Of a stretch of 42,020 nt of DNA, positions 24,516 through 32,581 are shown in pieces. The position numbers and the translations under genes are program-made. The notes beneath the pieces are model-generated. The model was not told the DNA's origin and searched no databases. It saw nothing but the letters and a program-made list of their open reading frames with translations. The stretch's first letter is position 1; each line of letters begins with the position of its first letter. Where the stretch lies: assembly GCA_045537495.1 (NCBI GenBank), contig JAZSPN010000117.1, forward strand, positions 1 through 42,020, given 5' to 3'. The DNA comes from UBA1425 sp045537495. GTDB taxonomy: Bacteria; Bacillota; Clostridia; Oscillospirales; Acutalibacteraceae.

Positions 24516-25628
24516 TCAGTCATCGTCTACCGCAATATCAAGCTTCGTCTTTGCCGCCGCCTTCGTTGTCGGTGCCGACTTTTCGGGTGCAGACTCCGTC
24601 GCCGGTGCCGCCGACTTCTTGCCCGACGTTCTCGCCGACTGGATGAGCTGTTCGCTGTTTGCACGGATTTTTGCTTCGATCTCATTCGCAAGCTCGGGAT
24701 TCTGTCTGAAATATTCCTTAACATTGTCACGTCCCTGGCCAAGACGCATATCACCGTAAGAGAACCATGCTCCGCTCTTTTTGATAACGTCAAGCTTTAC
24801 GCCGAGATCGACAAGCTCGCCCTCCTTCGAGATACCTTTTCCGTACATGATATCGAATTCCGCCTCTTTGAACGGCGGTGCCACCTTGTTCTTGACAATT
24901 TTCGCCTTCGTGCGCGATCCGATAAACTCGTTACCGACCTTGATCTGTTCGATTCTGCGCACATCAATTCTTGCGCTTGCAAAGTATTTGAGAGCCTTAC
25001 CGCCCGTCGTGGTTTCGGGATTGCCGAACATCACTCCGATCTTGTCACGAAGCTGATTGATGAAAATGATAATCGTGCCCGTCTTCGATACCGCACCCGC
25101 AAGCTTACGCAACGCCTGCGACATAAGACGCGCGTGCTGTCCCATGTGAGAGTCGCCCATCTCGCCTTCGATTTCCGCTCTGGGCACAAGTGCCGCCACC
25201 GAGTCAACTACCATAACATCGATTGCGCCGGAACGAAGAAGCGCCTCCGCAATTTCGAGGGCCTGTTCACCGTCGTCGGGCTGTGCAACAAGAAGCGAAT
25301 CAATATCTACTCCGAGATTCTCCGCATAAACGGGATCAAGTGCGTGCTCGGCATCGATAAATGCTGCTTCTCCGCCTTTTTTCTGAGCCTCTGCAATAAC
25401 GTGCAGTGCAAGAGTAGTTTTACCCGAAGCCTCGGGACCGTATATTTCAATAATTCTTCCTCTGGGAAGTCCGCCTACTCCGAGTGCGGCATCAAGAGAA
25501 ATGGAACCCGTTGAAATGGCTTCAACTTTAAGTCCTTTCGTTTCTCCGAGACGCATAACGGCGCCTTCGCCGAAATTCTTTCTGACCTGGGTAAGTGCGG
25601 TTTCGAGAGCTGTTTTCTTATCTGACAT
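24516..25628 (-). CDS. recA: Recombinase RecA
   Basis: RecA (370 residues) forms filaments on single-stranded DNA, carries out strand exchange and triggers LexA cleavage. Walker A is GPEASGKTT (residues 64-72), Walker B is VMVVDSVAAL. Loop 1 is PRAEIEGEMGDSHMG and loop 2 is FGNPETTTGG, all intact. The C-terminal tail is Ala/Lys-rich and acidic at the very end (VDDD), slightly longer than average. Start 25628 follows AGGAGG. A promoter TTGCAT-17-TATAAT and a palindrome at the start site lie upstream, suggesting SOS-type control. It heads the operon with recX, rimO and pgsA and diverges from rpmB. Confidence 0.98.
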   Translation of the reverse strand: MSDKKTALETALTQVRKNFGEGAVMRLGETKGLKVEAISTGSISLDAALGVGGLPRGRIIEIYGPEASGKTTLALHVIAEAQKKGGEAAFIDAEHALDPVYAENLGVDIDSLLVAQPDDGEQALEIAEALLRSGAIDVMVVDSVAALVPRAEIEGEMGDSHMGQHARLMSQALRKLAGAVSKTGTIIIFINQLRDKIGVMFGNPETTTGGKALKYFASARIDVRRIEQIKVGNEFIGSRTKAKIVKNKVAPPFKEAEFDIMYGKGISKEGELVDLGVKLDVIKKSGAWFSYGDMRLGQGRDNVKEYFRQNPELANEIEAKIRANSEQLIQSARTSGKKSAAPATESAPEKSAPTTKAAAKTKLDIAVDDD

Positions 25629-25645
25629 ATATATTCCTCCTGTCA

Positions 25646-25666
25646 GTACAAATGTTCGATTTGTAC
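25646..25666. promoter_or_regulatory. Palindrome at the recA start site, possible SOS operator
   Basis: GTACAAAT (25646-25653) and ATTTGTAC (25659-25666) form a perfect 8-5-8 inverted repeat. On the minus strand the centre reads GAAC-ATTT-GTAC, one base from the Gram-positive LexA core GAAC-N4-GTTC. It lies 2 bases downstream of the -10 box, where a repressor would block initiation. Confidence 0.55.
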
Positions 25667-25668
25667 AT

Positions 25669-25697
25669 ATTATACATGATATTTTATACAAATGCAA
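25669..25697 (-). promoter_or_regulatory. Sigma-A promoter of recA
   Basis: On the minus strand TTGCAT (25697-25692) and TATAAT (25674-25669) are 17 bases apart, with the start expected within the 25646-25666 palindrome. Confidence 0.75.
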
Positions 25698-25768
25698 GTA
25701 TTTATTTTTCAAAAATCCCCCTTTTTTCGTCATATGTGAAAAAACATTTGAAAAAATCAAAAACACGC

Positions 25769-25797
25769 TTGCTTTTTTTCGTTTTATCTGTTAAAAT
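25769..25797 (+). promoter_or_regulatory. Sigma-A promoter of rpmB
   Basis: TTGCTT (25769-25774) and TAAAAT (25792-25797) are 17 bases apart, about 65 bases before the rpmB ATG. Confidence 0.6.
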
Positions 25798-25864
25798 GCT
25801 ATACGCTATCGTTTGATATGTAATATCTCATTTTATAATCGCAGTCAAAGGGAGGTGCCGACTA

Positions 25865-26053
25865 ATGGCAAAGTGCGAATTTTGCGGAAAGAGCGTTGTT
25901 TTCGGAATTAAAGTTTCTCACTCACACAGACGCTCCAACAGAACATGGAAACCCAACGTTAAGCGCGTTAAGGCGATCGTTGACGGTTCACCCAAGCGTG
26001 TTTATGCTTGCACACGCTGTCTGCGCTCAGGTAAGGTTACACGTGCTGTCTGA
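25865..26053 (+). CDS. rpmB: 50S ribosomal protein L28
   Basis: L28 (62 residues) is a small component of the large ribosomal subunit. The core SHSHRRSNRTWKPNVKRV is diagnostic. This is the zinc-binding form, with cysteine pairs C4/C7 (CEFC) and C49/C52 (CTRC); organisms short of zinc often carry a second copy without them. ATG at 25865 follows GGGAGGTG. It is transcribed alone from its own promoter and ends in a strong terminator, the usual arrangement in Firmicutes. No regulatory leader structure was recognised in the 60-base leader. Confidence 0.97.
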   Translation: MAKCEFCGKSVVFGIKVSHSHRRSNRTWKPNVKRVKAIVDGSPKRVYACTRCLRSGKVTRAV

Positions 26054-26080
26054 GCCCGGTATCACATTGTCACAAACTGA

Positions 26081-26118
26081 GGATCGTTTCGCATCGCGAA
26101 ACGGTCCTTTCGTCTTTC
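26081..26118 (+). terminator. Terminator of rpmB
   Basis: GGATCGTTTCGC (26081-26092) pairs with 26096-26107 (12 pairs including one G-T) around a 3-base loop, followed by TTTCGTCTTTCT. Confidence 0.85.
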
Positions 26119-26141
26119 TGCACCTTTATTTTACACAAGCC

Positions 26142-26163
26142 GCTGTACGATATACCGTACAGC
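26142..26163. other. Second hairpin downstream of rpmB
   Basis: GCTGTACG (26142-26149) pairs perfectly with 26156-26163 around a 6-base loop. It could be a back-up terminator or a protein-binding palindrome. It lies 55 bases upstream of the pot -35 box. Confidence 0.4.
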
Positions 26164-26217
26164 CGACGTTTTAAAAATTCTCTTTTCGACATACTGCAAA
26201 AATATTTTTAAAATTTA

Positions 26218-26246
26218 TTGACTTTTCGGTGCACAAGCACTATATT
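26218..26246 (+). promoter_or_regulatory. Sigma-A promoter of the pot operon
   Basis: TTGACT (26218-26223) and TATATT (26241-26246) are 17 bases apart. The leader of ~60 bases carries a hairpin, TGAACG (26275-26280) with CGTTCA (26286-26291), ending 6 bases before the ribosome binding site. Confidence 0.75.
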
Positions 26247-26311
26247 TGTATTATTAAAATAGATTATTCTGCCTTGAACGTTTTGCGTTCATGTGAAGGG
26301 GAGGAGCATAA

Positions 26312-27451
26312 TTGGAAAATAACCGCATCATTGATTTGAAAAACATTTCTATCTCCTTTGACGGAGAACAGATTCTCAATGATTTGAATCTTTATATCAA
26401 CGACAAGGAATTTATTACTTTGCTGGGACCTTCGGGTTGCGGCAAAACAACTACGCTCAGAATTATCGGCGGATTCCTTGAGCCTGATGAGGGTAAGGTT
26501 ATTTTCGACGGTAAGGATATTACCAAAATGCCACCGCACAAACGACAGGTCAATACCATTTTTCAGCGTTACGCGCTTTTCCAGCATCTCAACGTTTACG
26601 AAAATATTGCGTTCGGTCTTCGCATAAAGAAAATGAAGGAGCCCGAAATCAGAGAAATCGTTACGGAGATGCTATCGCTTGTAAACCTGAGCGGATTCGA
26701 AAACAGAAATATCAATTCCCTTTCGGGCGGTCAGCAGCAGCGTGTTGCCATTGCAAGGGCACTCGCCGTAAAGCCCCGCGTTCTTCTTCTGGATGAGCCT
26801 CTCGGAGCACTCGACCTTAAACTGCGCAAGGATATGCAGGCGGAGCTCAAAAGTATTCAGCAGAGAATGGGAATTACATTTATATATGTAACCCACGATC
26901 AGGAGGAAGCCCTTTCGATGTCGGACACTATTGTCGTCATGGACGGCGGAGTTATCCAGCAGATCGGCTCTCCCATCGATATATATAACGAACCGAAGAA
27001 CGCCTTCGTTGCCGATTTCATCGGCGAAAGTAACATTATCGACGGCATCATGCACGAAGACTTCGTTGTTGAGTTCTCGGGGCACACCTTCAACTGTCTC
27101 GACAAGGGCTTCAACGTCGGAGAAAACGTCGACGTGGTCATACGTCCCGAGGACGTCGATATTGTCCCCATCGACAAAGGCATGGTCAGCGGTGTAGTCA
27201 CATCCGTGACCTTCAAGGGTGTTCATTTTGAAATGATCGTCGATGTCGGCGGTTTCAAGTGGATGATACAGACTACCGACTATGTCGGCGAAGGCACAAA
27301 AATCGGCATTTTCGTCGAGCCCGATGCCATTCACATAATGAAAAAGTCAAAATACTCCGGTCTTTACGGAGATTACAGCTCTTACAGCGATGAGCTTGAA
27401 ATGCTTTCCGATGTCACCTACGAGATGGAGGGCACGGAAAATGAAGACTAA
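26312..27451 (+). CDS. potA: Spermidine/putrescine ABC transporter ATP-binding protein
   Basis: PotA (379 residues) powers polyamine import by the PotABCD complex. Walker A is GPSGCGKTT (39-47), the signature is LSGGQQQRVAIARAL, Walker B is LLLDEPLGALD, and the switch histidine is in YVTHDQEEALSMSD. The C-terminal third (about 240-355) is the TOBE-type regulatory domain. Translation starts at a TTG (26312) behind GGGGAGGAG; no ATG fits. The end is unusually acidic and overlaps potB by 11 bases. It is first of four tightly packed genes. The PotA assignment rests on the downstream permeases and a PotD-like lipoprotein, and the ligand could be any polyamine. Confidence 0.93.
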   Translation: MENNRIIDLKNISISFDGEQILNDLNLYINDKEFITLLGPSGCGKTTTLRIIGGFLEPDEGKVIFDGKDITKMPPHKRQVNTIFQRYALFQHLNVYENIAFGLRIKKMKEPEIREIVTEMLSLVNLSGFENRNINSLSGGQQQRVAIARALAVKPRVLLLDEPLGALDLKLRKDMQAELKSIQQRMGITFIYVTHDQEEALSMSDTIVVMDGGVIQQIGSPIDIYNEPKNAFVADFIGESNIIDGIMHEDFVVEFSGHTFNCLDKGFNVGENVDVVIRPEDVDIVPIDKGMVSGVVTSVTFKGVHFEMIVDVGGFKWMIQTTDYVGEGTKIGIFVEPDAIHIMKKSKYSGLYGDYSSYSDELEMLSDVTYEMEGTENED

Positions 27452-28274
27452 ATCTCTTTCTTCAAAGCTTGTCACCGCACCTTATACTCTCTGGATGAGC
27501 ATTTTTGTCATTGTACCGATTGCTCTGGTGGTTTACTACGCTTTCACCGATGCCGACGGTCACTTCACATTCGGAAATATGTCATCCATCGTCGAGTACG
27601 GCTCAACATTTATCATATCTTTAAAGCTTGCCCTTATCTCAACGGTCATCTGTCTTATCATGGCTTATCCCGTTGCCTATGCTATTTCAAAAATGAAACA
27701 GCACCGTCAGAGCACCATGATAATGCTTGTAATGCTTCCGATGTGGATGAATTTCCTCATCCGCACCTATGCCTGGATGACGATTCTCGAGGGCAACGGA
27801 CTCATCAACAGATTCGTACGGATGCTCGGAGGCGAAGGCTTCTCCATGATCAACACCGACGGCGCCGTCGTTCTCGGTATGGTATATAATTTTCTGCCGT
27901 ACATGATACTGCCGATATATACCGTTCTGACAAAAATCGAAAAAAGCACTGTTGAAGCCGCTCAGGATCTCGGTGCTAACCGATTCAATGTTTTCCGAAG
28001 AGTTCTTCTTCCTCTGAGTCTTCCCGGTGTCATTTCGGGAATAACCATGGTATTTGTTCCCGCTGTCAGCACCTTCGTCATATCCAAGCTTCTCGGCGGC
28101 GGCAAAACCTTCCTTATCGGTGACATCATCGAAAACTTCTTCCTCGGCAATACCGGCACCGTAAACTATAACGTCGGTGCGGCACTGTCACTTGTTCTGA
28201 TGGTTCTGATTCTTATTTCTATGGCAATCATGAATCACTTCGACAAAGACGAAAGCTCGGGAGGTATCATCTGA
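27441..28274 (+). CDS. potB: Spermidine/putrescine ABC transporter permease
   Basis: PotB (277 residues) is one of two membrane subunits of the polyamine importer. About six helices are predicted. The EAA loop that docks on PotA is visible as VEAAQDLGANRFNVFRRVLLPLSLPG. The N-terminal helix after MKTKSLSSKL and the segment LIRTYAWMTILEGNG are typical for PotB rather than PotC. The ATG at 27441 lies within the end of potA, so translation is coupled. Upstream in-frame ATGs would overlap potA further and were rejected. The stop overlaps the potC start as TGATG. Confidence 0.93.
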   Translation: MKTKSLSSKLVTAPYTLWMSIFVIVPIALVVYYAFTDADGHFTFGNMSSIVEYGSTFIISLKLALISTVICLIMAYPVAYAISKMKQHRQSTMIMLVMLPMWMNFLIRTYAWMTILEGNGLINRFVRMLGGEGFSMINTDGAVVLGMVYNFLPYMILPIYTVLTKIEKSTVEAAQDLGANRFNVFRRVLLPLSLPGVISGITMVFVPAVSTFVISKLLGGGKTFLIGDIIENFFLGNTGTVNYNVGAALSLVLMVLILISMAIMNHFDKDESSGGII

Positions 28275-29074
28275 TGAAGATTCTTTCCAAGGCTTATAAT
28301 TTCCTTGTTTTTGCATTTCTCTATGCGCCCATAATCGTTATGATAGTCTTTTCTTTCAACTCGAAGAAAAGCCGTACCGATTTCGGCGGATTCTCTCTTC
28401 GTTGGTACACGGAACTGTTTCAGGATGACGTCATTCTGAAATCTCTGTGGATTTCTCTGCTTGTAGCGTTTTTATCGGCAATTATCGCTACAATCATCGG
28501 AACTCTCGCCTCCGTCGGCATACATTCCATGAAGGGATTCCGCAAACGCGCTTATCTCGCGGTAAACAACATCCCCGTTGTAAATCCCGATATCGTCACC
28601 GCCATTTCGATGATGATTCTCTTCGTTTTCATTATCACGAAATTCAACGGACTCGAAATGGGATTCGGCACACTGCTGATTTCGCACATCACCTTCAACA
28701 TTCCCTACGTCATCCTCTCAGTCCTTCCGAAGCTTCGAGGTCTTAATCCCAACATTTCCGAAGCCGCTCAGGACCTCGGATGTCCTCCGGGAAAAGCTTT
28801 TATAAAAGTCGTCATCCCTCAGATCATGCAGGGAATCGTAACAGGCTTCATCATGGCATTCACGCTGTCACTCGATGACTTCGTTATAAGCTATTTCAAC
28901 AGCGGTTCTTCCGCACAGACGCTTCCCGTCACCATCTATTCGATGACGAAGCGTCCCTATTCACCGAAAATCAACGCTCTGTCAACGCTTCTTTTTCTCT
29001 CCGTCATGATTCTTCTGGTGGTGGTCAATATACGTAAGACAGGCTCCGAAAACAAAAAGGGGGAACACAAATGA
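28274..29074 (+). CDS. potC: Spermidine/putrescine ABC transporter permease
   Basis: PotC (266 residues) is the second permease. It has six predicted helices and the EAA loop SEAAQDLGCPPGKAFIKVVIPQIMQG. The first helix follows the PotC pattern (FLYAPIIVMIVFSFN) and the periplasmic loop has FGGFSLRWYTELF, shared by polyamine permeases. Start and stop overlap its neighbours (TGATG with potB, ATGA with potD), which indicates tight translational coupling. No irregularity was found. Confidence 0.93.
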   Translation: MKILSKAYNFLVFAFLYAPIIVMIVFSFNSKKSRTDFGGFSLRWYTELFQDDVILKSLWISLLVAFLSAIIATIIGTLASVGIHSMKGFRKRAYLAVNNIPVVNPDIVTAISMMILFVFIITKFNGLEMGFGTLLISHITFNIPYVILSVLPKLRGLNPNISEAAQDLGCPPGKAFIKVVIPQIMQGIVTGFIMAFTLSLDDFVISYFNSGSSAQTLPVTIYSMTKRPYSPKINALSTLLFLSVMILLVVVNIRKTGSENKKGEHK

Positions 29075-30129
29075 AAAAAACTCTTTCCGTAATTCTTACA
29101 GCTTGTATCGTTTTTTCACTTATCGCTTTCTCGGGCTGCACGGGAAACAGCAACAAAGTCACTTTAAATGTTTACAACTGGGGTGAGTGCATTGATATGT
29201 CGGTCATCTCGGAATTTGAAAACAAATACAACATCAACGTCAATTACACCACGTATGCAAGCAATGAAGAGATGTATGCCAAGGTAAGCTCCGGCGCCGC
29301 ATCCTACGATGTAGTCATTCCTTCCGATTACATGATAAGCAAAATGATCGAGGAGGATCTTCTCGCTGAGCTTGATTTTGCAAATATCCCCAACTATTCC
29401 TACATCGGTGAGGACTACAAGAATCTCGAATTTGATCCCGAGAACAAGTACTCCGTTCCCTACACATGGGGCACAACGGTTATCATTTACAACAAGAGCA
29501 TCATCGATCCCGCCGATGTTGCCGACGAAAGTCTTGACATCCTCTGGAACGAAAAGTATTCGGGACAGATTCTCATGTTTGATAACCCCCGCGACGCTTT
29601 CGGTATCGCTCTCAAAAAGCTCGGCTATTCCATGAACACGACGAATCCCGCCGAATGGAAGGCTGCCGCCGAAGAACTCAAGGCTCAGAAGCCTCTGCTT
29701 CAGGCCTACGTAATGGATCAGATTTTTGACAAAATGAGCTCGGGCGAAGCCGCCGTTGCTCCCTATTATGCAGGCGATGCCCTCATCATTCAGGAAGGCA
29801 ACCCCGACATCGACTATTTCATCCCCAAAGAGGGTGCAAATATGTTCGTCGATTCAATGTGCGTTCTTAAAAACACTCAGCACAAGGCGGAGGCGGAAGC
29901 TTTTATCAACTTCATGTGCGAAACCTCTACCGCTGTAAAGAATGCCGAACTCATCGGTTACGCAACGCCTCACACCGCGGCAAAGAAAGAGCTTGATCCC
30001 TCTATCACGGGCAATCCCATCGTCTACGCATCGGCAGAGGTGCTCAAAAACACAGAGGTTTTCTATAACCTCAACCCCGAAATCAGCCTCCTTCAGAGTG
30101 AACTCTGGACAGACATCAAAAAAGACTGA
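29071..30129 (+). CDS. potD: Spermidine/putrescine-binding lipoprotein
   Basis: PotD (352 residues) is the extracellular polyamine-binding subunit, tethered as a lipoprotein in Gram-positives. The signal peptide ends at a lipobox with C23 (IAFSGC). The mature protein begins LNVYNWGECIDMSVISEFE, the classic PotD opening, and carries SYDVVIPSDYMISKM and a YSVPYTWGTT block found in the two-lobed family. The acidic and aromatic residues of the cleft are plausible but were not aligned. It ends the operon at a terminator shared with the S1-domain gene. Confidence 0.93.
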   Translation: MKKTLSVILTACIVFSLIAFSGCTGNSNKVTLNVYNWGECIDMSVISEFENKYNINVNYTTYASNEEMYAKVSSGAASYDVVIPSDYMISKMIEEDLLAELDFANIPNYSYIGEDYKNLEFDPENKYSVPYTWGTTVIIYNKSIIDPADVADESLDILWNEKYSGQILMFDNPRDAFGIALKKLGYSMNTTNPAEWKAAAEELKAQKPLLQAYVMDQIFDKMSSGEAAVAPYYAGDALIIQEGNPDIDYFIPKEGANMFVDSMCVLKNTQHKAEAEAFINFMCETSTAVKNAELIGYATPHTAAKKELDPSITGNPIVYASAEVLKNTEVFYNLNPEISLLQSELWTDIKKD

Positions 30130-30138
30130 CAAAATAAG

Positions 30139-30181
30139 AACAGCGACTTGTATCATTCGGTACAGGTCGCTGTTTTCTTTT
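30139..30181. terminator. Bidirectional terminator after potD
   Basis: CAGCGACTTGTA (30141-30152) pairs with 30161-30172 (one G-T pair) around 8 bases, followed by TTTTCTTTT. The tail runs into the stop of the converging S1-domain gene. Confidence 0.88.
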
Positions 30182-31154
30182 AAAATATACTTTCTATCAC
30201 CTTTTCGCAACAGTCGGGGGAATACACGAAGCGGTCAATGTGTGTACATTCGGTGAAATATTTTATCGGCATCATCTGTGTCGGATCGGAAAAAGAATCG
30301 ACTATGATAAGCTTTATTTTCATTCTTTCGGGGATGATGCTCTTTATATAAACACAAGCGGAGTCCCCTGCTTCGATTCCTTCCGAATATTCCGCAAGTC
30401 CTGCAAGATTCGGTGACAGCTCAACGAAAATCCCGTACTTCTCGACCGACCTTACAATTCCCGGCACCGTCTGCCCCGCCTCAAACTCCTCCGCATTCTG
30501 CTCCCAGGTGCCGAGCAGCTCCTTGTGGGACAGCGTAACTCTCAACTGCTCGTCAATCCCCTTCACCACTGCACGTATGTCCTGCCCCGCTGAAAATCTT
30601 ACCGACGGATGCGGTATACGTGATACGGAAATGCTGTCAATCGGCATCAGAGCACTGATTCCCGCACCTATATCGGCAAACACTCCGAACGATTCAAGAT
30701 GCGTCACTCTTGCTCCGATGACATCTCCCGCTTCAAGGCTTCTCACAAGGCTTTCAATACAGTCCGACTGCACCGCCTTTCTGCTGAGAATCGCTCTTTG
30801 TGCGCCGTTTTCATCTCTTTCGAATCCGATTATCCGAAAGCATACGGGTTTATTCACCCTCGATATGAGTGCAATATCCCGCACTGTCCCGTCATCGATA
30901 CCGAGTGCACCCTCATTTCTCGGAATGATGCCTTTCATGCACCCTAAATCAACATGGAGATTATGCTCACCGTCACAAAGTGTCACTCTCCCTTCAAGTG
31001 TCCTTCCGTCGGCGTATGCCTCATTTATTCCGCAAAGCGATGACAGCGTTCTTTTGTTGGAATAAGAATTGTATAAAACCCCTTCGGGATAAAATCCGCT
31101 TTCCGACTGCTTTAATCCTACGTACTCTTTTTTAAGTTGCGGCGATACATTCAT
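30180..31154 (-). CDS. Protein with three S1 RNA-binding domains
   Basis: The 324-residue protein contains three S1 (OB-fold) repeats at about 50-125, 143-220 and 228-287. The second is best preserved (AGDVIGARVTHLESFGVFADIG), and the third reads AGQTVPGIVRSVEKYGIFVEL. Short S1 proteins of this kind in Clostridia are annotated as ribosomal protein S1 homologues and may assist mRNA binding. The C-terminal ~40 residues (YFTECTHIDRFVYSP...) lie outside the repeats. ATG at 31154 follows AAAGGTG. It is monocistronic, converges on pot and diverges from the DUF951-prfA operon. Whether it works on the ribosome or on other RNAs cannot be decided. Confidence 0.75.
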   Translation of the reverse strand: MNVSPQLKKEYVGLKQSESGFYPEGVLYNSYSNKRTLSSLCGINEAYADGRTLEGRVTLCDGEHNLHVDLGCMKGIIPRNEGALGIDDGTVRDIALISRVNKPVCFRIIGFERDENGAQRAILSRKAVQSDCIESLVRSLEAGDVIGARVTHLESFGVFADIGAGISALMPIDSISVSRIPHPSVRFSAGQDIRAVVKGIDEQLRVTLSHKELLGTWEQNAEEFEAGQTVPGIVRSVEKYGIFVELSPNLAGLAEYSEGIEAGDSACVYIKSIIPERMKIKLIIVDSFSDPTQMMPIKYFTECTHIDRFVYSPDCCEKVIESIF

Positions 31155-31236
31155 CTGACGCCCACCTTTCCGATTTATAATAAATCTATATGCAAAGTTA
31201 TTGATTTAATAACTATACTTTTTTGAAAACATATGG

Positions 31237-31259
31237 TATAATATACTGAATAGTATATT
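31237..31259 (+). promoter_or_regulatory. Extended -10 promoter of the DUF951-prfA operon with start-site palindrome
   Basis: TGG-TATAAT (-10 at 31237-31242) is an extended -10 element with no good -35. AATATACT (31240-31247) and AGTATATT (31252-31259) form an 8-4-8 inverted repeat over the predicted start. Confidence 0.5.
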
Positions 31260-31275
31260 TCGGGAGTGATTTGAC

Positions 31276-31467
31276 TTGGACGTAAATGTAGGTGATGTTC
31301 TTATTTGTAAAAAAAATCACCCTTGCGGAAATAACCGTTTTTACGTTCTGCGCGTAGGCATGGATTTTCGCATACGATGTGAAAAATGCGGTCATGAAGT
31401 CATGATTCCGAGAAGTAAAATAGAACCGAACATCAAAAAAATTGAACGCACGAATCAGTCACAGTGA
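31276..31467 (+). CDS. DUF951 zinc-ribbon-like protein
   Basis: The 63-residue protein shows the DUF951 pattern: ...ICKKNHPCGNNRFYVLRVGMDFRIRCEKCGHEV. Cysteines C11, C17, C35 and C38 and H15 could bind zinc. The family is nearly universal in Firmicutes and its function is unknown; it commonly sits near translation or GTPase genes, here 44 bases before prfA. Translation begins at a TTG (31276) after GGGAGTG. A possible extra promoter (extended -10 TGATATAAT at 31465-31473) lies between it and prfA, but this is weak. Confidence 0.88.
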   Translation: MDVNVGDVLICKKNHPCGNNRFYVLRVGMDFRIRCEKCGHEVMIPRSKIEPNIKKIERTNQSQ

Positions 31468-31511
31468 TATAATATGCATTTAATTCCAACTAATTCATCC
31501 CGGAGGAAATT

Positions 31512-32579
31512 ATGTTAGATAAACTTCAGTCCATCGAAGAAAAGTATGAGCTTCTCAACGAAAAAATATGCGATCCGTCTGTTATTTCCGATATGACGGA
31601 ATACACGAAGCTGTCAAAAGAAATCAAACAGCTCACTCCCCTTGTCGAGAAGTTCCGTGAATATAAAAGTGTCATTTCCGCCGCCGAGGAAGCCAAAACA
31701 CTCCTTGACGAGGGCGGACTGGAGAAAGATTTCCGTGAAATGGTATTCGAAGAATATGAAGAAGCCAGAGAAAAATCGGCGTCGCTCACGGAAGAGTTAA
31801 AGATTCTTCTTTTGCCCAAGGATCCGAATGACGACAGAAACGTCATTGTCGAAATCCGCGGAGGTGCCGGCGGTGAGGAAGCGGCTCTTTTTGCAGGAGT
31901 GCTTTACAGAATGTATACCATGTACGCTCAGGTATGCGGTTGGAAATCCGAGATTCTCTATGCCAACGACACGGAGCTCGGCGGTTTCAAGGAAATCAGC
32001 TTTATGATTGAGGGCGAAGGTGCATATTCCCGTTTCAAATTCGAAAGCGGAGTTCACCGTGTCCAGCGAGTACCCGAAACCGAAAGTCAGGGACGTATAC
32101 ACACTTCGACGGTAACTGTTGCCGTACTTCCCGAAGCTCAGGAAGTCGATGTCGAAATAAACGAAGCAGATCTTCAGATAGACACATTCCGTTCAAGCGG
32201 TGCAGGCGGACAGCACATCAACAAAACTGACTCCGCAATCCGTGTGACTCACCTTCCCACGGGTACGGTGGTCGAGTGTCAGGACGAAAGAAGTCAGCAC
32301 AAAAACAAAGAAAAAGCTCTCAAAATTCTCCGTTCGAGAATCCTTGAAGCAGAGCGTGAAAAACAGTCTGCCGCAATAGCGGGCGAGAGAAAAGCCCAGG
32401 TCGGAACAGGTGACAGAAGTGAGCGAATCCGCACCTACAACTATCCGCAAGGCAGAGTCACAGACCACAGAATAGGACTCACACTCTACAAAATAGAGGC
32501 AATACTCAACGGAGATCTGAACGAACTCATTGATGCAATCGTAACGGCGGACACTGCCGAAAAATTAAAGGAACAGTAA
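31512..32579 (+). CDS. prfA: Peptide chain release factor 1
   Basis: RF1 (355 residues) recognises UAA and UAG and triggers peptide release. The GGQ motif lies at 232-234 (SSGAGGQHINKT). The stop-codon reading P-x-T motif is in VQRVPETESQGR, which marks RF1 rather than RF2 (S-P-F). The N-terminal helical domain and the GGAGGEEAALFAG segment are typical. ATG at 31512 follows GGAGG. The prmC methylase that usually follows prfA in Firmicutes is absent; the next gene, 2 bases on, is tsaC/Sua5. All motifs are intact. Confidence 0.97.
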   Translation: MLDKLQSIEEKYELLNEKICDPSVISDMTEYTKLSKEIKQLTPLVEKFREYKSVISAAEEAKTLLDEGGLEKDFREMVFEEYEEAREKSASLTEELKILLLPKDPNDDRNVIVEIRGGAGGEEAALFAGVLYRMYTMYAQVCGWKSEILYANDTELGGFKEISFMIEGEGAYSRFKFESGVHRVQRVPETESQGRIHTSTVTVAVLPEAQEVDVEINEADLQIDTFRSSGAGGQHINKTDSAIRVTHLPTGTVVECQDERSQHKNKEKALKILRSRILEAEREKQSAAIAGERKAQVGTGDRSERIRTYNYPQGRVTDHRIGLTLYKIEAILNGDLNELIDAIVTADTAEKLKEQ

Positions 32580-32581
32580 TA

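Noticed and set aside
24411..25514. Long open frame (367 codons) on the plus strand
   Set aside because: It is antisense to recA and recX, which are certain genes; the translated product is rich in Arg and Cys without domains.
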